Assembly: GCA_903906425.1 (NCBI GenBank)
Contig: CAIVKH010000188.1
Location: 1-64,000 of the forward strand
DNA length: 64,000 nucleotides
Direction of reading: 5' to 3'
Source: an uncultured bacterium
GTDB lineage: Bacteria > Verrucomicrobiota > Kiritimatiellia > CAIVKH01
Part shown: piece by piece, positions 53,227 to 61,494 of the stretch
How positions within the stretch are numbered: the stretch's first letter is position 1
How the letters are laid out: every line of letters begins with the position of its first letter
Notes under the pieces: generated by a model
Databases searched by the model: none
What the model saw: the letters and a program-made list of their open reading frames with translations, nothing else
What the model was told of the DNA's origin: nothing
Made by a program: the position numbers and the translations under genes

Positions 53227-53441
53227 ACTTTTCCTCACAATTTCTATGCAGATTAACAACGCCGCGATGAAATGCAAGGGCAGCTTGATCCCCGGCAATG
53301 GCAGGACCGGCCGACGATAAACTTCCGCCGCAACCGGCGACCGGAACATCGCGTCGATGAAATCGAACATCAGCACCCGTATCGCGCTCACCAAAGCGCC
53401 AGTGCGCGTGGAATATTCGCGCGCGCCGCAACTGACGGCAA

Positions 53442-55319
53442 CTACGGACCGGCCTGCGGCACGATCCGCATCGCATGGCCGCCATGTTCGGGGATGGCGA
53501 CTTCGATCACGGTCGTTGAATCAACGGGCTTGGTCTCAATCTTGACCGGGCCGGGATCTTCGCTGTCGGGATTGGCGTCGGTGTAGATGGTCGCTGTGTA
53601 TTTTTGGCCGGCTTCAAGAAAGCTGAGCGGAATGGCGAGCGACCGCATCTTGACGGCGCGGATCGAGCCGACCCACCACTCGTTTCCTTTGCGACGCGCA
53701 ACGGTCACGCATTCGCCGATCTTTCCATTGATGACACGCGTTTCATCCCACGTGACGGGCAGCGCGTCCCAGAATTCGAGTTCCTTTTCGCCTTTGTACA
53801 TCGAGGGTTTGTCGTACCAGTAGATGACCTGCCACGGGCTGAAAAAAATCACGGTGAGCGCAAGTTGGTGGGCGTGGCTGTTCTTGAGCCGACCGCTGTA
53901 CCAGCAATAGGTGTAGTCGGCGGGGCCGGCGAGAAACCGCGTGAACGGCAACGTCGCGTTGTGAGCCGGCGTCGGAAATTCCTCGTTGCCGCCGATGCCT
54001 TCCATCGTCATCCAGTTCGGATACGTGCGGTTGATTCCCGTCGGCCGCTGTTCGTCGTGGACATCGACCATGAGATGATGCTCGGCGCACTTGCGGACGC
54101 CTTCGTTGAGCCATGTTGTCCACTGCTGCGGGCCGACGTTGACGAAACCGAACTTGATGCCGGCGACGCCCCACTTTTCATAGAGCGGCAGGACCTGGTC
54201 GAGCTGCTGTTCGAGGGCGAGGTGATTCACATAAAGGATGACGCCGATGCCTTTGGTCTTGCCGTAATCGATGACAGCCTGCAGATCGAGCGGCCCTTTG
54301 GATCGCTTGGGATCGACATGAACGCCACTGGCATCTGATTTCTTGTCGTACTCATAGCCGTACCAGCCGGCATCGAAGAGCACATATTGAATATTGCGGG
54401 CAACGCAGAAATCCACGCAGGCCTTGCCGCCATCGGTGGTGAGGGTGGTCTCGCGAATGACCTTTCCGGGCTTGATCCACGAGGTGTCCGCGATGGCGCA
54501 CGGCGGATTCAGATTTGGAATGATGAAATTATTTTCCAGGAGTTTACCCGGCGAGTTGCCGACCATGACCACGCGCCACGGCAGCCGATACGGCGCCGCC
54601 ACTTCGGCCGGACCATCGAGAATACTTTCGAGCGCGTTCGTCCCGTCTTTTGCGAGCTGGAATTTCATCCGCGAAAAATCCCAGTTCTTCGCCTCGGCCA
54701 GCGCGCAATAAAGGTCGCCGGCAATCTCCACCGGCAGCGGACGCTCGGCACCGGACATGATTTTGCTGAGCGGCATCCGCCCGCCGCGCGCCTTGATTCC
54801 CGCATAGTCGGACTGCGCGTGCGAGACCGCCCACGTCGTGTAATCGCCGGTGAACTGGAAGCGCGTGTTTTCCGCCGCAACCGTGAATTTCTTCAGCGCG
54901 GCCTGCTCCGGAAAGCTGTAGCAAAACGCGACGCCTTCATTGTAGGCGCGGAAGACGATCTGCAACTTCCGCGGCGGATTCTGGCTGTCGGTGAGTTCAA
55001 TCGTGACTTCATTATAGTGGTCGCGAATTTCGCTTCGCTCGCCGCAAACGGGTTTCCATTTTTCGTCGTGCAACGCCGTCGTCGTTTTCGCCACGGTGAA
55101 ACCATCCATCAGCGCCGGTCCATCCTTGAGCGTGAGCCCGAGCTGCGAATCGGCCAGCACGACGCGACCATCGATGCTGACGTTGTAGAAAAGTGCGCCG
55201 CCTGATTTGACCGCGAAGTTCGCGACGATCTTCCCGTCGGGCGATTTGACCTCGATGGAACGAGCCGCGAACGACACGAGTGCGAGAACGAGAAAGTGCG
55301 CGAAAATTTTTGTATTCAT
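53442..55319 (-). CDS. Secreted GH97 glycoside hydrolase, probably inverting (alpha-glucosidase-like)
   Basis: A 625-residue GH97 enzyme with a signal peptide (MNTKIFAHFLVLALVSFAARS). The N-terminal beta-sandwich, barrel (SWIKPGKVIRETTLTTDGG; YVLFDAGWYG) and C-terminal beta domain are all present. At the position of the retaining nucleophile the sequence is GIKFGFVNVG, with Gly391 instead of Asp. As far as I recall the family, members lacking this Asp act by inversion using Glu bases, and acidic residues are present in VDVHDEQRPTG and TMEGIGGNEE. It would therefore differ in mechanism from the GH97 at 34581-36557. Start supported by AGGTGAAATC. It follows the heparinase-like gene on the same strand. 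Confidence 0.9.
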   Translation of the reverse strand: MNTKIFAHFLVLALVSFAARSIEVKSPDGKIVANFAVKSGGALFYNVSIDGRVVLADSQLGLTLKDGPALMDGFTVAKTTTALHDEKWKPVCGERSEIRDHYNEVTIELTDSQNPPRKLQIVFRAYNEGVAFCYSFPEQAALKKFTVAAENTRFQFTGDYTTWAVSHAQSDYAGIKARGGRMPLSKIMSGAERPLPVEIAGDLYCALAEAKNWDFSRMKFQLAKDGTNALESILDGPAEVAAPYRLPWRVVMVGNSPGKLLENNFIIPNLNPPCAIADTSWIKPGKVIRETTLTTDGGKACVDFCVARNIQYVLFDAGWYGYEYDKKSDASGVHVDPKRSKGPLDLQAVIDYGKTKGIGVILYVNHLALEQQLDQVLPLYEKWGVAGIKFGFVNVGPQQWTTWLNEGVRKCAEHHLMVDVHDEQRPTGINRTYPNWMTMEGIGGNEEFPTPAHNATLPFTRFLAGPADYTYCWYSGRLKNSHAHQLALTVIFFSPWQVIYWYDKPSMYKGEKELEFWDALPVTWDETRVINGKIGECVTVARRKGNEWWVGSIRAVKMRSLAIPLSFLEAGQKYTATIYTDANPDSEDPGPVKIETKPVDSTTVIEVAIPEHGGHAMRIVPQAGP

Positions 55320-55339
55320 GATTTCACCTGCCCGCAGAT

Positions 55340-55386
55340 TTCCAATGATTGGAAACCAACGCGAGGCAAATTTCCAACGATTGGAA
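55340..55386. repeat. 32-bp-phased palindrome array, locus 13 (2 copies)
   Basis: Copies at 55340-55354 (perfect, G) and 55372-55386 (variant AACGATT), 32 bp apart, between the heparinase-like gene (stop at 55413) and the GH97 gene (start 55319), both minus. Confidence 0.95.
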
Positions 55387-55412
55387 ACCGCCGCATCGCC
55401 GCCAGCTTCGCG

Positions 55413-57293
55413 CTATTGAACCGGAACGAAGGCCATCCGGATCGTCGCGGACTGAACCGGCTTTTTGAGCTTGAGGCCGATACGCGTGCAGGCCGGCGAG
55501 CTGTTTTCAATCTCCTCGCTGGCGACGTCGAAGCCGTCGGGCGTCTGGATTCCGGCGCGGATGGCTTCGCCGCCGCTGGAAAATTCGATGACGCGCTCGC
55601 CGGTCTGCTTCCATTTTGCGTGGGTCGGCAGGGAAATCTCAAACGATTGAGGCGAGTCGAAGACAACCATGTCCTCGACGATCACGCTGCCGGCTCCTTC
55701 GCGGCTGTAGCGAAAAGTGCGGATCAATTTCTTCAGGCTGGGCTCGTCGTAGGCGCAGGTCATGTCGATGACGATCTCGTCCTGCGCGGGAGTGAAATTC
55801 GTCTGGATAACTTTCGGGTGGATTTTCGTGGCGTCAACCTGGAGTTTGCCGGCGATGACGGGCACGGGATGCCCGAATGAATTTAGTATCTTGGACTGGT
55901 AGCGTTTTGCGCTGAACGTGTCGGCGCTGTAGTGCTTCGGCCCGCCGGGTTCGCCGACGAGCAGTTCCTTGCCGAGTTGGACAATGAAGGAACCGACGTC
56001 GTTGTGGCTGTGGTTGCCGTTGCCGCCGGCCTTGATCGAGGCGTTGAGTTTGTTGGTGGAATCCGCCATCGGGCGACAGATCAGCACGCCGACCTTGTCA
56101 AAATAGGAGCGCGGGCCGACGGTGTTTTCGCCGGGACCGGCAAGTTTCCGGACACTGGTGGAATTGGGAAATGCGTCCATGCAGGCGGTGTTCAGATTTC
56201 CGAGGCGGACGCGCAGCGGCGGGTCGTAGCCGCGCACGCCGAGGCCGAGCGTGAGGTTGCAGTAGCGGACGAACCAGTCATCGGGCCGCGAGCCGGTGTG
56301 GCAGTCGGCATAGGGCGGCGCGATGCTGTCGGCCATTTGAATTCGAAAACCAAAAAGGGCGATGGCGCGGATTTTCGGATCGTTGAACGAATCGATTTTC
56401 CCGCCGGAAACCTGGAGGAGCCGCTCGCGGAGATTGATGAAATTTCCGAAGCCATAATTCCAGTAGCCGGTGCCCTCGGAGCAATAGCCGTCGGTATCGT
56501 AGCCGGCCAGATAGTGGCGTCCGTAGTGCTCGGCCGCGGCCACGAACACTGCGCGTTCGTGGCGGCCCGGCATCGCGGCGAGCGCCGCGCAGGTGACGCC
56601 GTTGAGGCAGACGGAATTCCAGTTGTGATCGGCCTTCAGCCAGAAGTTGCCCTTGCCGGTCCGCAGCGACGCGCGCACCGGCTTGAAAACGCGCTGCTCC
56701 ATCGCGGCGAGAATCTTCGTGCGGGCATCGAGATCGAGTTTGTCGCCGAGCAGGAACAGCGCCTGCGCGAGCTCCGATGCGAACCACGACGAACGCAGAT
56801 CCACGTCGTAGGCCGTGCCCTTGTAGTTGCCGAGGCTGCGGTCGTGCGCGGGCAGCGTCCACGATTTCTCGCCGGCATATTCGTTCAACAGGAAATTGAT
56901 TTTGCTGAGAAATCGCCCCTTGTTCTCGATGCATTCCGCCATCACCAGCGGATACAGCCATCCGCTGCGCCGGCCGAGCATCGCCTCGCCCTCGCCGCGC
57001 GAGCCTGTCTTCGAGAACGTGAGATACGCCTCGTCATCCCACGCGGGAAATTCCTGCGTGAGCATTTTCTCCGCGTGGCCGACGACCTTTTTTCCTTCCA
57101 GCGCCGCGACAATTTCGGCGTTGGTCCACGCCTCGCGCCGCGTCGAGGGCGCGCCGAAGCCCGACGCCTGCTCCGGAAGCATCGCCTCGATCGCCTCGAT
57201 GCGTTTCGCGTCGAGCTCGGGATAACTTGCGTCCAGCGCCGCCCGCGCACCGAGCGAAACCGCCGCCGAAAGGAATAAAATCAAGAGTCGCAT
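55413..57293 (-). CDS. Secreted heparinase II/III-like polysaccharide lyase
   Basis: A 626-residue exported protein of the heparinase II/III superfamily. I chose the ATG at 57293 (GGGAGA upstream, signal MRLLILFLSAAVSLGARA) over a TTG at 57311. The N-terminal half is an (alpha/alpha) toroid with ADHNWNSVC at about 221-229 and YDTDGYCSEGTGYWNYG. The C-terminal beta-sheet domain opens with the family hallmark GNHSHNDVGSFIVQLG (H428, H430, D432). Such enzymes cleave uronic-acid-containing polysaccharides; the exact substrate cannot be read. Its neighbour is a GH97 enzyme, consistent with degradation of an acidic glycan, and the window also has a GHMP sugar kinase resembling uronate kinases. Confidence 0.88.
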   Translation of the reverse strand: MRLLILFLSAAVSLGARAALDASYPELDAKRIEAIEAMLPEQASGFGAPSTRREAWTNAEIVAALEGKKVVGHAEKMLTQEFPAWDDEAYLTFSKTGSRGEGEAMLGRRSGWLYPLVMAECIENKGRFLSKINFLLNEYAGEKSWTLPAHDRSLGNYKGTAYDVDLRSSWFASELAQALFLLGDKLDLDARTKILAAMEQRVFKPVRASLRTGKGNFWLKADHNWNSVCLNGVTCAALAAMPGRHERAVFVAAAEHYGRHYLAGYDTDGYCSEGTGYWNYGFGNFINLRERLLQVSGGKIDSFNDPKIRAIALFGFRIQMADSIAPPYADCHTGSRPDDWFVRYCNLTLGLGVRGYDPPLRVRLGNLNTACMDAFPNSTSVRKLAGPGENTVGPRSYFDKVGVLICRPMADSTNKLNASIKAGGNGNHSHNDVGSFIVQLGKELLVGEPGGPKHYSADTFSAKRYQSKILNSFGHPVPVIAGKLQVDATKIHPKVIQTNFTPAQDEIVIDMTCAYDEPSLKKLIRTFRYSREGAGSVIVEDMVVFDSPQSFEISLPTHAKWKQTGERVIEFSSGGEAIRAGIQTPDGFDVASEEIENSSPACTRIGLKLKKPVQSATIRMAFVPVQ

Positions 57294-57324
57294 CACATCT
57301 CCCATTATCAATCGTCACTGGATT

Positions 57325-57371
57325 TTCCAATGATTGGAAAAACTGCCGCCGCAAATTTCCAATGATTGGAA
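57325..57371. repeat. 32-bp-phased palindrome array, locus 14 (2 copies)
   Basis: Two perfect copies, 57325-57339 and 57357-57371 (both centre G), 32 bp apart, in the divergent gap between the heparinase-like gene and the TPR protein gene. Confidence 0.95.
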
Positions 57372-57454
57372 ATTCCGGCGGCGCGCCGCAGGACGACGTC
57401 TTTTGCGTTTCCGCGGCGGATTGGCTATCCTGCCGCACAAGAATGGAAATTTCG

Positions 57455-58327
57455 ATGCGGCGCATGTTTCAAATCCTAGCGGCGATGGCGATGGCGGCAG
57501 CGGCGATGCCGCTGCGGGCCGCCGTCTCAGCGCCGGTGCCACCGTGGGAGCGCGCGAGCATTTATTATGTGCCGCCCACGAACAAGCCGGGGCGGCCGCC
57601 GCCGACGCTGCCAACCTCGCGCGATGTTCTGAACGCACTGGAGAACGAGGCGCCGACCTCGCTGGCGGCCGTCGTGCTCGGGTCGAGCCCGTCGCTCTAT
57701 GCGATGTCGCGGCAGTCACCGACGAACCTGCCGGCGGATGCAAAGACGATGGAGCAGGAACACAATTTCGCGGTGATGATCCGCGACGTGGACCGCATGT
57801 CGAAGGAGGGGCGGGCCGAGGAGGCCATCAACATGCTGAAAGAGCAGTTGAACAAACCGATGCCGCCGCACCAGCGCGCCGCGATCAACAACCGGATCGC
57901 GTCCTATTATTTCCGGATGCAGCGCTACGCTCAGGCCATGCCGTTCATGCGCGAGGCCGTCCGGCTCGACCCGACTGACTTCCCGACGCTGTGCAACCTG
58001 GCCGCCGTGCTCATGTCGATGGGCGAGACGAAGGAGGCCAGCTTCTTCCTCATGAATATTGACACCACAAAAATCCAGAACAACGACCGCCTCGTGTTCA
58101 GTGTTTTTTTCAACCGCGCGTGCCTGGCCAGCCTCGACAACCAGCTCGGCACCGCGATCCAGGAACTGCGCAAGGCCGCGCAGACCGATCCGCACCAGAC
58201 GCTGGCCTCGCTCGGCGATCCGCAGCTCGACGCCATCCGGCCCAGCCTCGACTTTTTCGATCTGCGGGCGCGGCTCGAAGCGATCATTGCCCCGCTCGCG
58301 CCGGTCACGTCGCGCGGCTCGCCGTAA
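57455..58327 (+). CDS. Exported TPR-repeat protein
   Basis: A 290-residue protein with a signal peptide (MRRMFQILAAMAMAAAAMP ending LRAA) and tetratricopeptide repeats in the second half (RAAINNRIASYYFRMQRYAQ, then AMPFMREAVRLDPTDFPTLC, and FNRACLASLDNQLGTAIQEL). TPRs bind partner proteins, so a periplasmic assembly or scaffold role is likely. The ATG at 57455 is preferred (GGAAA upstream); 57443 is an alternative. The long upstream frame from 57227 includes a palindrome array and is not coding. It precedes the deoxyribosyltransferase-like gene by 85 bases. Confidence 0.8.
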   Translation: MRRMFQILAAMAMAAAAMPLRAAVSAPVPPWERASIYYVPPTNKPGRPPPTLPTSRDVLNALENEAPTSLAAVVLGSSPSLYAMSRQSPTNLPADAKTMEQEHNFAVMIRDVDRMSKEGRAEEAINMLKEQLNKPMPPHQRAAINNRIASYYFRMQRYAQAMPFMREAVRLDPTDFPTLCNLAAVLMSMGETKEASFFLMNIDTTKIQNNDRLVFSVFFNRACLASLDNQLGTAIQELRKAAQTDPHQTLASLGDPQLDAIRPSLDFFDLRARLEAIIAPLAPVTSRGSP

Positions 58328-58412
58328 CATTTCGCGGTTCGGCCTTGATCCGCGGCGGCCGCTCGTGGAATTTACGGCACCGGCCCCGGAGTGCCGGAAC
58401 AAGGAAACAAAC

Positions 58413-58838
58413 ATGCAAAACAAGAAAAAGATTTATCTCTGCGGCCCGATCATGGACGAACACGAGGGCCACGCGCGCGCCTGGCGCGAACGCGCAAAGA
58501 AAACCCTCGGCAGGAATTTCATCCTGCTCGATCCGATGCGCCGCAACTTCAAGGACCGCGAAGTGGATTCCGCCAACGAAATCGTCGAGTTCGATTTGCA
58601 GGACGTGCGCGACGCCGACATCGTCCTGGTCAACTACAACAAAAACTCCATCGGCACCTCGATGGAAGTTTTTTACGCCTCGCACAACCTGAAGAAATTT
58701 GTCGTCGCGTTTTCGCCGTTCAGCTTCACGGAGAGCAGCCCCTGGATGGTCCGCTTCTGCACGAAGATCCTCCCCGACCTCGACCTGGCCTGCAAATACA
58801 TCAAGTCGCACTTCGTCGAGCTGGATCACGCGGGCTGA
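58413..58838 (+). CDS. Nucleoside 2-deoxyribosyltransferase-like protein
   Basis: A 141-residue cytoplasmic protein with the nucleoside 2-deoxyribosyltransferase fold: N-terminal IYLCGPIMDEHEGHARAW, the DPMRR loop, EIVEFDLQDVRDADIVLVNY, and SIGTSMEVFYA with the Glu that is the nucleophile in characterised members. These enzymes swap bases on, or hydrolyse, deoxynucleosides and their monophosphates, serving nucleotide salvage or pool sanitation. Strong ribosome-binding site AAGGAAA 6 bases before the ATG. Length fits the short single-domain members. No salvage operon surrounds it. Confidence 0.85.
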   Translation: MQNKKKIYLCGPIMDEHEGHARAWRERAKKTLGRNFILLDPMRRNFKDREVDSANEIVEFDLQDVRDADIVLVNYNKNSIGTSMEVFYASHNLKKFVVAFSPFSFTESSPWMVRFCTKILPDLDLACKYIKSHFVELDHAG

Positions 58839-58848
58839 GCAAAGAAAA

Positions 58849-58870
58849 GCCCCGGAGAAAACTCCGGGGC
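58849..58870 (-). terminator. Rho-independent terminator of the small basic protein gene
   Basis: Stem GCCCCGGAG / CTCCGGGGC (58849-58857, 58862-58870) with an AAAA loop. On the minus strand it is followed by TTTTCTTTG, and it lies 26 bases after the small basic protein stop. On the plus strand no T-run follows, so it serves the minus gene. Confidence 0.88.
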
Positions 58871-58895
58871 CTCGCAAATTCAATATTGCCGCGCG

Positions 58896-59045
58896 TCAGG
58901 ATTTTGTCTTGGGCAGGCCGAAGGCGCGGTCGCCGTCCTTCCACTTGCCCTTTTCCTTAAGGATGTCAATGCGCTCAAAACGCTTCAAAACATTGCGTTT
59001 CGCTGCGATCTTGCTGCCGGCTTTCAAACTCGAATGCAAACTCAT
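58896..59045 (-). CDS. PVC-type small basic protein (49 residues)
   Basis: A short gene with ATG at 59045 and TGA at 58896-58898. The product is 49 residues and strongly basic: MSLHSSLKAGSKIAAKRNVL, then KRFERIDILKEKGKWKDG and ending GLPKTKS. This matches the small basic protein family described for Chlamydiae and Verrucomicrobiae (S.HSSL..., RNVLKR.ERI..L, GLPK.K), which I recall as ribosome-associated in annotation only; its role is not established. It has its own intrinsic terminator 26 bases downstream. It is a good taxonomic marker for the PVC superphylum. Confidence 0.88.
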   Translation of the reverse strand: MSLHSSLKAGSKIAAKRNVLKRFERIDILKEKGKWKDGDRAFGLPKTKS

Positions 59046-59137
59046 GATTTATTCTCCATTCCCGAAAAAGCGCGCAGTAATTAGCAGAATCCGCCGCAAT
59101 GTCAACCCTGCGAACGCGGCCACTGGGGGCAGTCGCG

Positions 59138-59416
59138 TCAACCGGACCTGGCGCGATCCTTGTCGGATTCTCCACCGCTGCGCACCTTCGCGATTTCGTT
59201 GCGCAGATTTTCTTCGACCTTCTGCGCCAGCTCGAAGTCGCCTGCGGCCGCCGCTTCAGCCACGCGCGGCTTGAACGTGATTTCCAGCTCGGCAATTTTC
59301 GCGCGGACGCGGCTGTCAATCTCGGCGATCGCCTTTTTCTGATCGTCGTTCAGCGGCGCAAGCTTCCCGTGTTTTTGATCGAGCCGCTCCATCGCAAGTT
59401 CGTAGGCACTTTTCAT
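59138..59416 (-). CDS. Small coiled-coil protein with UvrB/C-like motif
   Basis: A 92-residue hydrophilic helical protein. I place the start at the ATG at 59416 (MKSAYELAMERLDQKHGK), a beginning I recall in short PVC proteins of unknown function; the longer frame crosses a palindrome array and is not real. The centre (PLNDDQKKAIAEIDSRVRAK) and C-terminal half (FELAQKVEENLRNEIAKVR) should form long helices, the latter resembling UvrB/UvrC-type interaction motifs. Function unknown. The gene is divergent from the GHMP kinase gene. Confidence 0.75.
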   Translation of the reverse strand: MKSAYELAMERLDQKHGKLAPLNDDQKKAIAEIDSRVRAKIAELEITFKPRVAEAAAAGDFELAQKVEENLRNEIAKVRSGGESDKDRARSG

Positions 59417-59460
59417 TTTCTGGATTCTCCGCCACTCAAAATAGCCGGCCCGCCGAAAAC

Positions 59461-59507
59461 TTCCAATCATTGGAATTTTGCGCCGGCGCTTTTTCCAATG
59501 ATTGGAA
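59461..59507. repeat. 32-bp-phased palindrome array, locus 15 (2 copies)
   Basis: Perfect copies at 59461-59475 (centre C) and 59493-59507 (centre G), 32 bp apart, in the divergent gap between the coiled-coil gene and the GHMP kinase gene. The spacer core GCGCCGGCGC is itself a palindrome. Confidence 0.95.
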
Positions 59508-59568
59508 ATTGCGAGCCGGCGCGCGGTTTTGATTTGCGAATCTGCGTGCGCGGCGCTATTCAGCACGC

Positions 59569-60573
59569 ATGATCATCCGTACCAAAGGCCATCCGCGCGC
59601 CGGCATGATTGGCAATCCTTCCGACGGTTACTTCGGAAAAACCATTTCTTTTGCCTTCGGCAATTTCGAGGCCGAGGTGGTCCTCTTCGAATCGCCGGAG
59701 CTGGAAATCCTGCCGGCCGAGCGCGACCATTCGCGGTTCGACGGCATCGCGAGCCTTGCGCGCGACGTGCGGCTTCACGGATATTACGGCGGCCTCCGGC
59801 TGCTCAAGGCCGCGATCAAACGATTCCATGACTACTGCACCGAGAACGGCGTGACGCTCGACGAGCGCAATTTCACGATGCGCTATTCGTCGAACATCCC
59901 CGCGCAGGTCGGCCTGGCCGGATCGAGCGCGATCATCACCGCGGCCATGCGCGCGCTGATGGCGTTTTACGGCGTTTCAATTCCGAAGCCGATCCTCGCG
60001 GGCATCATTCTGGCGGTTGAGAACAACGAGCTGAAAATTCCCGCCGGACTGCAGGACCGCGTCACACAGGTTTATGAAGGGCTCGTCTTCATGGATTTCA
60101 ACCGGCCGTTGATGGAAAAGCAGGGCCACGGAAATTATGAGCCGCTGAACATCGAACTGCTGCCGCCGGTTTATATCGCCTACCGAACCGAACTCTCCGA
60201 GGGCACCGAGGTTTTTCACAGCAACATTCGCGAGCGATGGAACCGCGGCGAGCCGGAAGTCGTCAACGCGATGAAGAACTGGGCCGCGCTGACCGACCAG
60301 TTCCGCGAAGTCCTGCTTGCCGGACAGAAAGAAAAAATCGGACCGCTGATTGACGCCGGGTTCGACCAACGCAGGACGATTTACAAAATCAGCGAAGGTA
60401 ACGACCGGATGGTTCAAACCGCGCGCTCCTGCGGCGCCAGCGCCACCTTCACCGGCTCCGGCGGCGCCATCTGCGGCACCTATTCCGACGCAGCCATGTT
60501 CCACCGCCTCGAACAATCGCTCTCGAAAATCGGATGCAGGGTCATCAAGCCGCATTTCGTCAAATCGGCCTGA
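59569..60573 (+). CDS. GHMP-family sugar kinase (glucuronokinase-like)
   Basis: A 334-residue GHMP kinase. The phosphate-binding motif PAQVGLAGSSAI is at about 111-122, with an N-terminal RTKGHPRAGMIGNPSDGYFG and a C-terminal GHMP motif ATFTGSGGAICG. These enzymes phosphorylate the anomeric or other hydroxyl of sugars. The N-terminal GNPSD..FG pattern is what I associate with glucuronokinases, which make sugar 1-phosphates for nucleotide-sugar synthesis. The galU-type gene follows 24 bases downstream, consistent with a two-step salvage route from free sugar or uronate to UDP-sugar. Substrate specificity is an inference. Confidence 0.82.
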   Translation: MIIRTKGHPRAGMIGNPSDGYFGKTISFAFGNFEAEVVLFESPELEILPAERDHSRFDGIASLARDVRLHGYYGGLRLLKAAIKRFHDYCTENGVTLDERNFTMRYSSNIPAQVGLAGSSAIITAAMRALMAFYGVSIPKPILAGIILAVENNELKIPAGLQDRVTQVYEGLVFMDFNRPLMEKQGHGNYEPLNIELLPPVYIAYRTELSEGTEVFHSNIRERWNRGEPEVVNAMKNWAALTDQFREVLLAGQKEKIGPLIDAGFDQRRTIYKISEGNDRMVQTARSCGASATFTGSGGAICGTYSDAAMFHRLEQSLSKIGCRVIKPHFVKSA

Positions 60574-60597
60574 CGAACGACAAAGGACAACGGACAA

Positions 60598-61482
60598 ATG
60601 TCAAAAGACACCATGATCAAAAAAGCCGTCATTCCCGCCGCCGGATTCGGCACGCGATTTCTCCCCGTGACAAAATCGCAGCCCAAGGAAATGTTACCGA
60701 TCGTTGACACGCCCGTGATCCAGTGCGTCGTCGAAGAGGCCGTCGCCGCGGGCATCCGCGACATTTTGATGATCATCGGAAAGGGCAAGCGTTCCATCGA
60801 GGAACATTTCGACCGCAACTTCGAGTTGGAATCTGAACTTGAGGAAAAGAATCGCGAACACGAACTGCAGACGATCCGCCACATTTCGAGCATGGCGAAC
60901 ATTCATTTCGTCTGGCAGAAGGAACTCAAGGGCCTCGGCGATGCGATCCGCTGCGCGCGCGACCACGTCGGCAAGGAACCGTTCGCCGTCCTGCTCGGCG
61001 ACACGATCATCGACGCGAAACCCGGCGTCACGAAACAGCTCATCGAAGTGTTCAACCGCTACCAGGAATCCGTCGTCGGTCTCGAAGAAGTCCCAAGGGC
61101 CAAAGTCAGCCGCTACGGCATCATGTCCGGCAAGCCCCTCGACAAGGGAGGCATTTATCTCGTTGACGACTGGATCGAGAAACCGAAGGTCGAGGAAGCC
61201 CCGTCGAACCTCGCCATCGCCGGCCGCTACATTTTGGTCCCCGAAATTTTCGACCTGCTCGACTCGCAGACCGCCGGCAAGAACAACGAAATCCAGCTCA
61301 CCGACGCCATGCGCCGCCTCGTCAAAATGCGCGCCATGTACGGCCTGCGCTTCGACGGCGTCCGCTACGACATCGGCAACAAGCTCGACTTCGTGAAGAC
61401 AAATCTCATCTACGCGCTCAAGCGCGAAGACATGGCCAAGGACCTCCGCGCGTTTCTGAAGACGCTCGTGAAATCGGACTGA
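60598..61482 (+). CDS. galU: UTP-glucose-1-phosphate uridylyltransferase
   Basis: A 294-residue GalU-type nucleotidyltransferase that makes UDP-glucose (or a related UDP-sugar) from UTP and the sugar 1-phosphate. The N-terminal signature IPAAGFGTRFLPVTKSQPKE is complete, with the catalytic Lys in LPIVDTP context, followed by IIGKGKRSIEEHFD, and LLGDTIIDAK holds the metal-binding Asp. GIYLVDDWIEKP and VRYDIGNKLDFVKTN complete the family pattern. Cytoplasmic. It lies 24 bases after the GHMP kinase gene, so they probably form one operon, with the CDF transporter gene 12 bases downstream. Confidence 0.95.
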   Translation: MSKDTMIKKAVIPAAGFGTRFLPVTKSQPKEMLPIVDTPVIQCVVEEAVAAGIRDILMIIGKGKRSIEEHFDRNFELESELEEKNREHELQTIRHISSMANIHFVWQKELKGLGDAIRCARDHVGKEPFAVLLGDTIIDAKPGVTKQLIEVFNRYQESVVGLEEVPRAKVSRYGIMSGKPLDKGGIYLVDDWIEKPKVEEAPSNLAIAGRYILVPEIFDLLDSQTAGKNNEIQLTDAMRRLVKMRAMYGLRFDGVRYDIGNKLDFVKTNLIYALKREDMAKDLRAFLKTLVKSD

Positions 61483-61494
61483 TCGCATCTCGCG

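Noticed and set aside
58849-58870. Hairpin as terminator of the plus-strand deoxyribosyltransferase-like gene
   Set aside because: No T-run follows on the plus strand; the T-run is on the minus side, matching the small basic protein gene.
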